NCBI RefSeq assembly: GCF_002086125.1
Contig: NZ_MVHG01000055.1
Location: 1 to 33,607 of the forward strand
Reading direction: 5' to 3'
From: Mycobacterium arosiense ATCC BAA-1401 = DSM 45069
GTDB taxonomy: Bacteria > Actinomycetota > Actinomycetes > Mycobacteriales > Mycobacteriaceae
Length of the DNA stretch: 33,607 nucleotides
Positions 16,701 to 24,877 of this stretch are shown here, one piece after another. A program made the position numbers and the translations under genes. Positions within the stretch are counted from its first letter, which is position 1; every line of letters begins with the position of its first letter. The notes beneath the pieces were generated by a model that saw only the letters and a program-made list of their open reading frames with translations, did no database searches and was not told where the DNA came from.

Positions 16701-17376
16701 GTCACTTCCTTCCCTGTGCGTACTCTACTTGGCTAATATTGGGTGCGCACGAATCGGTTCTATTGGCAGCGTGATTGCTTCCCGTCCTACGACGCGCGAC
16801 TGTCATTGAGCGGACCTGCCGTTTGCATCATCCAGCGGCCATGGCGTCAGTCAGTCCCCCGAGCTCTTAGTTAATCTACCGGGTCCCTTATCTTATCGGC
16901 GTTTAGACTTATGACCAACGTTCGCCGTTTAAATGCCCGATAGTCCTGAATTTCGAAGCGCGTCCCCGGCCGACCCTGAGCAACGGTTGTGTTCAACTGA
17001 CACGCTCGTGCAACCCTCAAAAAATGCACAAGCAACGGCCGTGCGATTATCGCTGCTATTCGCCTCGTTAATCCACGGACGCCGCACCGAGGCTGGATCT
17101 GCGGTGGGCAGTAACCTCTCACCGGCACAACTGTCGGGCGATTCCGTCGACGATGTGTGACCCATGATGTTCACCCAGTTAGAGGCTGCAGCGCAGCGTC
17201 ATCTATCGTGCCGTCTCGATATATCCGATCAGCCAATACATCACATTCCACTCGGTCATCGGTGCTATTCTGGCGATCGGGGCAATCGCAGCGTAGTTTG
17301 ATTAACGGAAATGTACTAACGCCGCCCTTTGCGTCCTGTTTAGCCGATGTTCAATAAACAAATCAGGGAGAGTTAG
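16701..17376. other. Large intergenic region between divergent secreted-protein genes
   Basis: In this 676-base gap none of the short frames on either strand shows a signal peptide, domain or convincing codon bias. AT-rich spots at about 16870-16915 and 17220-17350 could be promoters. AGGGAG at 17365-17370 is the ribosome binding site of the downstream GTG-started gene. A small RNA or an eroded gene cannot be excluded. Confidence 0.4.
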
Positions 17377-17904
17377 GTGCGTACACGGTCAGACGTTCCC
17401 TTGCGCAGAAAAAAAGCGGCCTGGAGACCCGGACGGCGCAGGCTGTGGATCGAATCGGCAGTTATCGTGACGATTTTCTCTTCTGGTGTCCCGCTCGCAC
17501 CTTCGGCTCATGCGGCTCCGTCGGCCAGCTTGAGGAATGCAGTGGCGTCGGCCCGCGCGACGTCATGCGCTCCAATGCAGTACAACCCGATTGTCGAGCA
17601 AGTAGCCGAGGTCAGCAATCGTACGTCCGACAACTGGCTTAATAAGGTTGGAACACATTATCCCGTCACCGACCCGAAATCCGGCCTGAAAGACCTCGGC
17701 TACGGCAACGACCTAAACAACATAAAGGGGCAACTCCTCAACGGAGCCGCCAACACCGAGGATGGTGCGATACACGGCGTGATCTTGGAATACGTCTACG
17801 ATAAATTCGACGATTGCTCCTTCACGGATTTCGGAGTAAGTATGATTCACGACGAACAGGCCGGCTTCTATCTGAGCTCGGTAGTGGTGGCCGGACACTA
17901 CTGA
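17377..17904 (+). CDS. Secreted protein, possibly CAP-like
   Basis: This 175-residue protein starts at GTG 17377 with AGGGAG six bases upstream. A very basic N-terminus (RRKKAAWRPGRRR) precedes a hydrophobic segment and 'PLAPSAHA' (cleavage about 47), which suggests a signal peptide, possibly with extended n-region. The mature part 'SLRNAVASARATSCAPMQYN', 'DLGYGNDL' and 'DFGVSMIHDEQAGFYLSSVV' has the general run of a shortened CAP/SCP-like domain (small 'cross-linked' Cys pair, C-terminal beta-strand ending in VVAG). That domain call is weak. It is convergent with the MmpS-like gene at 17953. Confidence 0.72.
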   Translation: MRTRSDVPLRRKKAAWRPGRRRLWIESAVIVTIFSSGVPLAPSAHAAPSASLRNAVASARATSCAPMQYNPIVEQVAEVSNRTSDNWLNKVGTHYPVTDPKSGLKDLGYGNDLNNIKGQLLNGAANTEDGAIHGVILEYVYDKFDDCSFTDFGVSMIHDEQAGFYLSSVVVAGHY

Positions 17905-17952
17905 AACCGGACCAATCCAGTTCGCCTCCCACCTCAATTGTTCGATTAGCGA

Positions 17953-18342
17953 TTAGTTCGCTCGCCGTGGCGGTGGCGGCTTGAAGGTCGTGCTGCCGTA
18001 ACATGCCGCATTTCCCACATCGAGTGTATTCTGGCAAACGAGGCTGCCTCGGTAATAAACACGGACCGTGACCCACTTGGATGGCCTAGCCACCGGTCGC
18101 CAGTCGGCGCGAACCTCCGCGTCGTTGCTAAGCGGGTTACGCACCGTCGCATTCAGGCGCCATGGCAAAGGCACTTGCTGCTGCGCTTGTCGCCCAGCTA
18201 GGTCGTTATACTCGACATTCGCTGTGGCTATGTCGCTAGTCGTAACCACTTCATAAGTTACTGTGTCGTCAGCGCGAGCGTAGGGCGCCAACGTTACAGA
18301 GCTGGTCAGAAGCGCAATGCTCAGAATGCGAAAGCCAATCAC
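17953..18342 (-). CDS. Secreted protein with MmpS-like fold features
   Basis: This is a 129-residue exported protein if started at GTG 18342, where GGGGCAGG lies just upstream and a signal peptide 'VIGFRILSIALLTSSVTLAP' plus YARA begins. An in-frame GTG at 18384 would add an acidic stretch unsuited to a signal. The mature domain 'VTYEVVTTSDIATANVEYND', 'VPLPWRLNATVRNP' and 'YYRGSLVCQNTLDVGNAACY' has the same strand order as MmpS and as the protein at 15027-15521: a Pro-Trp turn, an alternating beta pattern and two C-terminal cysteines. It follows the mce operon on the same strand by 84 bases and may be its last gene. Confidence 0.72.
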   Translation of the reverse strand: MIGFRILSIALLTSSVTLAPYARADDTVTYEVVTTSDIATANVEYNDLAGRQAQQQVPLPWRLNATVRNPLSNDAEVRADWRPVARPSKWVTVRVYYRGSLVCQNTLDVGNAACYGSTTFKPPPPRRAN

Positions 18343-18426
18343 CGACCCTGCCCCTTCTTCATCGACGCCCCGAACCTCCGCCACCAGCTCGAGATTTCTT
18401 TTGTAGCACTCGCGACATTTGCTACC

Positions 18427-19140
18427 CTAGTACCGGCATATATGCGCTCGGTTGATAACGCTTCCATTACGCTTGACGCGCTGAACCGATGGCCCGGTGA
18501 ACCAGTCGGGCTGGTGGCTCTTAATGCCGGCGTTTACATTCGATAGATGTTGCCAGAGCAAGTAAAAGCTTTTAGCCCCATCAAGCGGCGTATAAACGTC
18601 GCCCACATAATCTCGCTCCGTCGTGAAAGCTTGGACGCGAGGCTCAAGGAAATCCACCGATTGGTCGATATTTGTGGTGAGGATGTCAGCTTGCTGCTGA
18701 AGGTTCCCGAAGCTGTAGTCCCAGTCACTCCCCGAGCCATTTATGACGCCTGGACCGTTGGGCGTGATCCGGGCGAATTGTAAAGCGTCGATCTGGCGTA
18801 CCAATTCATCGTACTGAGCGTTGTACCATTGGCAAAGCTCTTGCTCCCCCGCAAAGTCTGTATCGGTGACGCTTCCCTTGACTTGATCATAAGGGTAAGG
18901 AAATGACGGCTGCCAGTTCGAGGGTCTTGGCGTTATGGGCGGTAATGGTTTGATGATTACTGGTGACGGTGTAGTCGGTTGACTGGGGTAGCCACTGAGC
19001 CCCATTAGATCAGAGAAGTCAGGGTCCTCCTGCGGATCGGCACTAGACGTAGGCCCAAGCACAATGGCAGCTGCCAATAATGTAAACATCACGCACAAGA
19101 CATTGCGGCCAACCCGGAACTGCCGCCGAGCTCTCATCAC
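18427..19140 (-). CDS. Mce-operon-linked secreted proline-rich protein
   Basis: This 237-residue protein starts at GTG 19140 or ATG 19137, with GGAGG about nine bases upstream. A signal peptide (about residues 12-34, ending 'GPTSSADPQ') is followed by a Pro-rich linker ('QPTTPSPVIIKPLPPITPRP', about 54-73). A longer helical region follows ('ELCQWYNAQYDELVRQIDAL', 'FGNLQQQADILTTNIDQSVD'). No named domain is recognised. It lies 28 bases after the Mce-associated membrane protein and is therefore probably the distal gene of the mce transcript, with its product in the periplasm or cell wall. Confidence 0.75.
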   Translation of the reverse strand: MMRARRQFRVGRNVLCVMFTLLAAAIVLGPTSSADPQEDPDFSDLMGLSGYPSQPTTPSPVIIKPLPPITPRPSNWQPSFPYPYDQVKGSVTDTDFAGEQELCQWYNAQYDELVRQIDALQFARITPNGPGVINGSGSDWDYSFGNLQQQADILTTNIDQSVDFLEPRVQAFTTERDYVGDVYTPLDGAKSFYLLWQHLSNVNAGIKSHQPDWFTGPSVQRVKRNGSVINRAHICRY

Positions 19141-19168
19141 TTATCTAACCTCCTCCTCGGCCGTGGAG

Positions 19169-19879
19169 CTACTTCTCCCCGACCACGGCGCCAATCCCGC
19201 CCACATCGGTAATCTTCCAGTCCTTGGTGCTGTCGATCGTGATGCTGTATGTCGCCGTGGATTGCAACGGCTCGGGTGCTTGGATAGTCTTGGTCATCAC
19301 GCTGACAAAAGCGTCGACAACATATGTTCCGGCGGTATCCGAGCGAACTTTCGCCACAAGCGGTTTCGCGGTCGAAGTCCATTGGAGAGGGACGAGTATT
19401 TGCTCGATTGACGTTGCCGCTTTAGTCAACTTGTCTTTGAGTTCTGGCGTGGTTCCTGCGACGAGTTTGACCTTCCACCCGTTAATGTCTTGAAAATTCA
19501 TTTCCGCTGCGTGTACCGCGTAGTCGAGGGCGAGCTTTTCGGCGTGTGCATTATTTTGCAGTTGACGACTCTGCGCGTCGAGCTTGCGCTGCGCTCCAAC
19601 ATATAACCAACCCAATGTGCCGAACGCGGCGACGACGGCAACGATCGCCACGGCGATCACCAGGCTACGAAGAGAGATCGTCAACCGCCGTGCCGCGGAT
19701 TTCTTGTCGTTGAGCTCGTTTCCATCGTCGATCTCTATTGAATCGTTCTCCGCGTTCGGTTCCGCGGCGTCTGGCTTTTCCGCGTTCGGTTCCGTGGCGT
19801 CTGGCTTCACGGCGTCGGGCTGATCATCGGTCACAGTGTCTGTACTCAATTCAGCTCCACTAGGTTTGTGTTGGCGCAC
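19169..19879 (-). CDS. Mce-associated membrane protein
   Basis: This 236-residue single-pass membrane protein has an acidic N-terminal cytoplasmic region with a repeated decapeptide (about residues 25-45). A transmembrane helix covers about 70-94 ('LVIAVAIVAVVAAFGTLGWL'). A periplasmic alpha/beta domain follows ('ALDYAVHAAEMNFQDINGWK', 'YVVDAFVSVMTKT', 'WKITDVGGIG'). This is the usual layout of Mas/Mam proteins encoded at the end of mce operons, thought to stabilise the Mce transporter. The GTG start is one base after the mceF stop, so translation is coupled. Confidence 0.85.
   Translation of the reverse strand: MRQHKPSGAELSTDTVTDDQPDAVKPDATEPNAEKPDAAEPNAENDSIEIDDGNELNDKKSAARRLTISLRSLVIAVAIVAVVAAFGTLGWLYVGAQRKLDAQSRQLQNNAHAEKLALDYAVHAAEMNFQDINGWKVKLVAGTTPELKDKLTKAATSIEQILVPLQWTSTAKPLVAKVRSDTAGTYVVDAFVSVMTKTIQAPEPLQSTATYSITIDSTKDWKITDVGGIGAVVGEK
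19750..19809 (+). repeat. Two tandem 30-bp repeats inside the Mce-associated gene
   Basis: Unit one (19750-19779) and unit two (19780-19809) begin with the same CCGCGTTCGGTTCC and differ at only a few positions. They encode two copies of a decapeptide like NAEKPDAAEP in the acidic cytoplasmic tail. The length is a multiple of three, so copy-number change would keep the frame. Confidence 0.7.
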
Positions 19880-19880
19880 C

Positions 19881-20834
19881 TTAGCTCCCTTGGGCGGTCA
19901 CGTGGAGCGTAACCCTGCCGTCCTCGGGTACCGAGTCCAACATATTACTCAGGATCTGACCAGCATCGAAGTTCATCAATGCGCCCGCGATTTTCGTGAT
20001 CTGCGGCAGGAACGCCTCGCCCAACACCTTGAGGTCGCCACCGTTATTATCGAGAAGCCTCTGAATTCGCGATACTAAGTGGCTAAGGGTCACCATGGTG
20101 TTAGGTGCACCATTGTGAATAAGCAAGAAGAAGTTGCCCAAAATAGATTGAGCATCTTCGAGGATATTGAACAGTTGCGGTCCAAGGTGAGTGAGCACAG
20201 GCCCCATGAAGCCGGCGTTGTGCAACAATGATTGAAAGTTGTCCAGCAACACCCGCCCGTTGCCATGCATACCCGCGGCGGCATTTCTCAAGACCCGGCT
20301 GGCATGCGACAGGTTGGGCAAAACCGAGTTGGCATACGGTAATGCGGTGTCGGCCTCAACGGTAATACGTTTCAACTGGTCGGGGTCGAGCTGGTTGAGC
20401 ACTCGGACGACGCTTGACGCTAGTTCCGATATAGATGGTGGCTGCCTTACCGAATTCGTGGCGATGTGTTGACCGCTGTGCAACATCGGACCATTTTGGC
20501 TGCGCGGAACTAGCTCGATATACGACTCACCTAGCGCCGACAAGTTTTCGAGCTGCACTTCAGTGTCGACCGGGACACGAAACCGGCTTTCAACGAAAAA
20601 GTCGACAGTCGCCCCGGCAACAGCCGATTGAATCTTAGTGACTTTGCCGACTGGTACACCCCGCAGTAGAACGTTCGCATCGACAACGAGACCATTGATA
20701 TCGGGCACGGTCATGGAGAGGTCAGTGCGGTTGGATGGTGGCCTGAGCCGCACACCGAGTGAACCGATGTAATACACACCGAAAGCAATCGCCAGTCCGA
20801 AGGCGATAAACGACATCACGTATCGTATTTTCAT
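19881..20834 (-). CDS. mceF: MceF: Mce-family cell-wall lipid transport subunit
   Basis: This 317-residue protein has an N-terminal transmembrane helix (about 7-27) and an MCE domain ('DLSMTVPDINGLVVDANVLL', 'RGVPVGKV', 'VQLENLSALGESYIELVP'). A long alpha-helical region about 125-300 would form the tunnel, as in other Mce subunits. It lacks the long low-complexity C-terminal tail that many MceF proteins carry. It is the sixth MCE gene in the operon; its ATG overlaps the mceE stop by four bases. Assignment to F is by order. Which mce operon type this is cannot be decided from the sequence alone. Confidence 0.88.
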   Translation of the reverse strand: MKIRYVMSFIAFGLAIAFGVYYIGSLGVRLRPPSNRTDLSMTVPDINGLVVDANVLLRGVPVGKVTKIQSAVAGATVDFFVESRFRVPVDTEVQLENLSALGESYIELVPRSQNGPMLHSGQHIATNSVRQPPSISELASSVVRVLNQLDPDQLKRITVEADTALPYANSVLPNLSHASRVLRNAAAGMHGNGRVLLDNFQSLLHNAGFMGPVLTHLGPQLFNILEDAQSILGNFFLLIHNGAPNTMVTLSHLVSRIQRLLDNNGGDLKVLGEAFLPQITKIAGALMNFDAGQILSNMLDSVPEDGRVTLHVTAQGS

Positions 20835-21832
20835 GGAGCTGCACCCAGGATTCGTAGTACGTCCTGCACGTCTCCCGACAGTTCCTTACCGTCAGGGCCG
20901 ACAATTGACGTGATGTTGATTGCTGGATATCTATCTTGCGCAATGAACTTGTCGGTGAAGAGTCGTCGCCACGCCGGCGCCTCCTCTTCAAAATCCCATT
21001 TGCTGCGTTGAAGGGCGCCTGTCGCATCGACGAGTGAATGCAGAAGTGGCACCAGCCAGAACCCACCAGCGTAGATGCTGCCGAGCGAGGGCACCACGGT
21101 TGCAATACCCTCGCCGGTGACACCGGCGCGGTAAAAGGCCTCTGTGCCATTAGGGGTAAACCAATCCGCATATATCGGCCGCAGCTTGTCCATGATCTCA
21201 CCAGTACCGGATGCATTATTGAGCAACTGGTCAACCGTACCGATATTGCTGGACAGGTCGGATAGGTCGGCGGCCACTTGAGAAGCCACTTTGCGTATCG
21301 CAGCTTGTCCTCCGGGGGGCTGCACTCGATTGATGCCGATAATCGTATTCTGAATGCGCTGTATGGACCCGCTTGAGACGAAATTCGCAAGCGTTGCGAT
21401 GGTGTCTTCCAACTGCGGCGGAGAGGTTGTCTGCGCCAGCGGGATCGTGCCGCCCGCAGCTATTGGTGGCGCAGCTGATTGATCAGTTTGGGAGCGTTGC
21501 AGAGCGACGTAGATGTCGCCGAGCACAGTGGCTTGCTGCAGAGCTGCGTGAATGTTAGCGGGCACCACGACACCCGAGCCCAACCGCGCGGTGACATCGA
21601 CTTGGCGGGCCGAGAGTGCCACCTTGGTGACCACCCCGACGGTTGACCCGTCCAACACCACCTTCGCGCGATCAGGCAGGTTGAGCGCACTGCTGAATTC
21701 AATAATTACGTCGTAGCCATCCCGGTACGAATTACCGGGCTGCGGTAGTGCATTGACGTTGATTGACGCACACGAGGAGACCGCCAAGGCAATGGCGACG
21801 ACCACGGCCACCGGCCAAATCCGGCGGTTCAT
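20831..21832 (-). CDS. mceE: MceE: Mce-family lipoprotein subunit
   Basis: This 333-residue subunit begins with a lipoprotein signal 'MNRRIWPVAVVVAIALAVSS' followed by Cys21 (lipobox VSSC), as expected for the E position. The MCE domain follows ('YDVIIEFSSALNLPDRAKVV', 'LDGSTVGVV', 'ATVLGDIYVAL'). Then comes a helical stretch with heptad-like spacing ('TIATLANFVSSGSIQRIQNT', 'VAADLSDLSSNIGTVDQLLN'). It would help form the periplasmic lipid tunnel and anchor it by its lipid. Start and stop overlap both neighbours by four bases. Confidence 0.88.
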   Translation of the reverse strand: MNRRIWPVAVVVAIALAVSSCASINVNALPQPGNSYRDGYDVIIEFSSALNLPDRAKVVLDGSTVGVVTKVALSARQVDVTARLGSGVVVPANIHAALQQATVLGDIYVALQRSQTDQSAAPPIAAGGTIPLAQTTSPPQLEDTIATLANFVSSGSIQRIQNTIIGINRVQPPGGQAAIRKVASQVAADLSDLSSNIGTVDQLLNNASGTGEIMDKLRPIYADWFTPNGTEAFYRAGVTGEGIATVVPSLGSIYAGGFWLVPLLHSLVDATGALQRSKWDFEEEAPAWRRLFTDKFIAQDRYPAINITSIVGPDGKELSGDVQDVLRILGAAP

Positions 21833-22926
21833 CGATGCGCCTGGTTGAGTGCGTACTGAAGCAGCGCAACGTCAACCGCATACGGTTCGCCCTGCACGTT
21901 TGCGCAGCTGCCCGGCACAGAAGCGTTCATCATATTGCATAGCGCGACTCCATCGGGCGTACGGATGCGATACATCGGCGGTCGGTATCGGATGACATGG
22001 CGAGCCGCTCGACCGTTAAAGTAGTTGGCCAACGCGTTAATCCAGGGGGGCCCGACATTCAGCAAATTCGCGATTCTGGGGGCATGTGCGCTCAGCTTCC
22101 TAAGAGCCGTGCCCACTGTGTCGAGGGTGAACTGAAGTTCGTCGCCGAGGTAATTGTCAATGTCGGCAGCGGCGCTGATGAGCGGCACGGCTGAGCGGAC
22201 TAATCTACCCGTACCTTCGAGGGCCTCAAAAACGTCCCCGTTGGTCTGGTCCGCGTCAACAAAACTCTGCTTCAGGGGCCCTCTCAACTCTCTGAGCAGG
22301 GAAGACAATTCGGCGAGGTTAGTGATTATGGTGGAAATGTCGCTTATCGCCTGGTCCGGGCTATCGAGCACTCTCGACGACGTGGTCAGCAACTGATTTA
22401 GACCAACACCATTGTTGTGCGTAGCTTGGTCGAGTTCACGGACGACATCGCCGATGTTCCTCGACCCCGCCGGGTTGACTGAGTTGATGAATGTAGTGCT
22501 CGATCCGATCACCTCAGACAAACTCTTGGGAGTTGCCGTCCTGCCAAGTGGAATACACTCGCCGGCGCGTAGCTTCGGGCCTGCCTCATAATTGCCGACC
22601 ACCTCCAACGACCGGTCGGCCAGGATCGATGTCGACCTGATGATCGCCTTAACATCCAGAGGCAACGGACGGTGTTCGTTCACGGTGAAATCGACACGCA
22701 CATCCTTGATGCCAGGGGTAATGGCCTTGACCTGGCCGATCGCATAGCCCATCTGGGTAACGGGGTTGCCGGTATAGAGGCCGACACTGTCCGACATGAT
22801 TGCGCAATATTCGGCCTGCTTCTCTCCTGATGGCGCTGCGCACGACGTGCCATTCACCGCCACAGCCGCCGCTGTGACAGTGCTTGCGACGATCCCGCGT
22901 CCGCGACGCCAGCCTAATGCGACCAT
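21829..22926 (-). CDS. mceD: MceD: Mce-family subunit
   Basis: This 365-residue Mce subunit starts at ATG 22926, which shares one base with the mceC stop (TGATG). A frame extending to 22956 is rejected. The N-terminal hydrophobic segment ends near 'NGTSCAAPSGE'. The Cys there does not sit in a good lipobox. MCE-domain wording includes 'YCAIMSDSVGLYTGNPVTQM', 'YAIGQV' and 'DRSLEVVGNYEAGPKL'. The region about 135-275 is helical. The 'YCA.M.DS.GLY.GN.V...G' sequence is typical of MceC/MceD-like subunits. A C-terminal Cys pair ('ALCNMMNASVPGSCANV') is present. Confidence 0.87.
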   Translation of the reverse strand: MVALGWRRGRGIVASTVTAAAVAVNGTSCAAPSGEKQAEYCAIMSDSVGLYTGNPVTQMGYAIGQVKAITPGIKDVRVDFTVNEHRPLPLDVKAIIRSTSILADRSLEVVGNYEAGPKLRAGECIPLGRTATPKSLSEVIGSSTTFINSVNPAGSRNIGDVVRELDQATHNNGVGLNQLLTTSSRVLDSPDQAISDISTIITNLAELSSLLRELRGPLKQSFVDADQTNGDVFEALEGTGRLVRSAVPLISAAADIDNYLGDELQFTLDTVGTALRKLSAHAPRIANLLNVGPPWINALANYFNGRAARHVIRYRPPMYRIRTPDGVALCNMMNASVPGSCANVQGEPYAVDVALLQYALNQAHR

Positions 22927-23885
22927 CAGCAGGCATGCCCCGGTGCCGGCATGCACAGATCCGTCGCCAGCAGCTCAGGTGGCGCATTCTGTGCATCAAG
23001 GACCCGTTCGATCTTGTTCCGCCCCAAGCGAAGAGCCCGTATTATTAGGCCATTGCGCTCGGCCCAGAAACGTGCTTTGTCCTGAAAATCGCGCACCATC
23101 GTTAAAAATTTGTCTCGATGATTCAGATAAAATGCACCAATCGGTTCGAGAGAATCTAAAATATCGCCCAATCCACTCAGTCCAGCGTTAAATCCATCGG
23201 AATAGAGAGTCAGCGTCTGCTCCATAAGCGCAGCCTTGCGAACTAGCGCCCTGAGCAGGTCCCTATTTGCGTTCAGCGTCCGGATATATTCATCGGACAA
23301 ATTAAGGATTTTGGTCACCTGACCGCGCTGTTTATCTATCGTCGACATCACGCTGTTGCCGGCCTCAATTATTGCAGAGACGACCTGCACGTTATCGCCA
23401 CTAAGTCCCTTCTGGACTTGATTCAATGCCTCGTTGATCGGCTGCGCGCTCACATTTTCGGTGATTTTCGTCGCGTCGGTAAGGGTGCGCATCAAGTTAT
23501 AGGGCATCGTCACACGCTCCAGCGGAATTGGCTTAGCGCCCAGCGCTGTCTTCCCCAGTGACAGGATGCTCACGTAGTAGCCACCGACCACGGTGAGCAT
23601 CCGCACCTCGACTTGGGACTGGTCACCCACAAATGCGGTGTCATCGACGCGTGCGCGCACCCGCACCTGGTTCGATTCCAACCTCAAGTCATTGACCTTG
23701 CCGACATGGATGCCGGCGATCCGTACCTCATCGCCGGGCCGGATCGATGCGGCATCCTGGGTGTAAAAAGTGACGATTTTCTGGCCTGGGGGGCTGACGT
23801 AAAGCCAACTCGCCACCAGTGCTGCAATAGTCGCGATAGCCAGCGCGCCGGCCCCCCACAAAGTGGGGTTTCGCACTACTCTCAT
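22926..23885 (-). CDS. mceC: MceC: Mce-family subunit
   Basis: This 319-residue subunit has an N-terminal transmembrane helix (about 9-29, 'LWGAGALAIATIAALVASWL'). Its MCE domain reads 'IVTFYTQDAASIRPGDEVRI', 'AGIHVGKV' and 'VRMLTVVGGYYVSILSLG'. A helical tunnel-forming part includes 'GLSGLGDILDSLEPIGAFYL', and a Cys-containing tail ends in 'DLCMPAPGHAC'. I chose ATG 23885 because it overlaps the mceB stop by four bases, the rule in this operon; the in-frame start three codons upstream is less likely. Order in the operon supports the letter. Confidence 0.88.
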   Translation of the reverse strand: MRVVRNPTLWGAGALAIATIAALVASWLYVSPPGQKIVTFYTQDAASIRPGDEVRIAGIHVGKVNDLRLESNQVRVRARVDDTAFVGDQSQVEVRMLTVVGGYYVSILSLGKTALGAKPIPLERVTMPYNLMRTLTDATKITENVSAQPINEALNQVQKGLSGDNVQVVSAIIEAGNSVMSTIDKQRGQVTKILNLSDEYIRTLNANRDLLRALVRKAALMEQTLTLYSDGFNAGLSGLGDILDSLEPIGAFYLNHRDKFLTMVRDFQDKARFWAERNGLIIRALRLGRNKIERVLDAQNAPPELLATDLCMPAPGHAC

Positions 23886-24877
23886 GGATTGCACAAGACC
23901 ACCCTTTGCCCGTTGAGAAGCACATTCAGCATTGCCGGTAGCTCAGCGCGCCCCCGTGAGCATGGCGCCGGTGCGCCGGCCGGTGGCGGGACGTCGTCCC
24001 ACATGACCGGAACTAGCTTGAACGCTTCGGTAAAGTCATCGAGGTTGCCAAGCGCACGATCGAATGCGTTGTCCATATTCGCCCCGAATTTGAGACCAAC
24101 GTTCCGCAGCAATTGGGCCGCCGTATGTGTGAATTCGTAGCCAAAAAGTTTCGACTTGCGGAATTCCTCGATCACACTCAGCGCGCCATCGAGTGGAAGA
24201 TTAGCTGAGTCAAGGATCTTAACCAGGTCTCGTGAATGGCCACCCATTGTGTCAGCGATTTCTGAGAGGTTGCGCATCAAAGTTGCGATGACATGTTGGC
24301 GATCCGACACGAACGCAGTGAGTTTGTGGATACTGTCAAGAATCGGCTCCAAGCCTTCTCCATCGCCGGCTAAGTACGATGCCGCATTCGTTGTGAATGT
24401 GTTAACCTCTTCTGGACTTAGTGTGGCGATCACCGGTTGCAGCCCATTGAACAATGCGGTGACGTCGAAGGAAGGTTGCGTCATCACGGTTGGCACGTCA
24501 GTCACAAGATCGGTCGTCGAATACCGTTCGGAAGGGTTCAGCACATCTAGATAGCGCACACCTGTCAAAGCCTGAAATTTGATGGCGAGCCGGGTAGTTG
24601 AGACCACACCATATTGCTTGTCGAGGGTGAATTTGACTGCCGCAGTGCTTTGGTCCTGCTCTCGATGCAATTCGATGGATTGGACCTTCCCGACGCGCAC
24701 TCCACGCACGCGCACGTCGGCGTCGGTGTGCAATCCGGAGGCGTCAGTGAATTTCGCCGAATAGGCACGGGTAGGCGATGTCACTGGCTGAGTTATGACA
24801 TTCGCTACCGCGATGAGCATGACTGTCGTGGCAACTCCTGCTATCACGAGTCGCCACAAAGCCGCCTTCCACGTCAT
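23882..24877 (-). CDS. mceB: MceB: Mce-family subunit
   Basis: This 331-residue subunit has an N-terminal transmembrane helix (about 9-28). Its MCE domain reads 'TRAYSAKFTDASGLHTDADV', 'RVRGVRVGKV' and 'IKFQALTGVRYLDVL'. A helical domain includes 'LPLDGALSVIEEFRKSKLFG'. A C-terminal segment has two cysteines ('APCSRGRAELPAMLNVLLNG', 'VVLCNP') that resembles the usual MceB end. Start and stop overlap neighbours by four bases. The subunit would form part of the hexameric Mce tunnel between the inner membrane and the mycomembrane. Confidence 0.9.
   Translation of the reverse strand: MTWKAALWRLVIAGVATTVMLIAVANVITQPVTSPTRAYSAKFTDASGLHTDADVRVRGVRVGKVQSIELHREQDQSTAAVKFTLDKQYGVVSTTRLAIKFQALTGVRYLDVLNPSERYSTTDLVTDVPTVMTQPSFDVTALFNGLQPVIATLSPEEVNTFTTNAASYLAGDGEGLEPILDSIHKLTAFVSDRQHVIATLMRNLSEIADTMGGHSRDLVKILDSANLPLDGALSVIEEFRKSKLFGYEFTHTAAQLLRNVGLKFGANMDNAFDRALGNLDDFTEAFKLVPVMWDDVPPPAGAPAPCSRGRAELPAMLNVLLNGQRVVLCNP

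Noticed and set aside
16871..17174. Two overlapping minus-strand ORFs in the 16.7-17.4 kb gap
   Set aside because: They have neither a signal peptide nor a recognisable domain and overlap each other in different frames.
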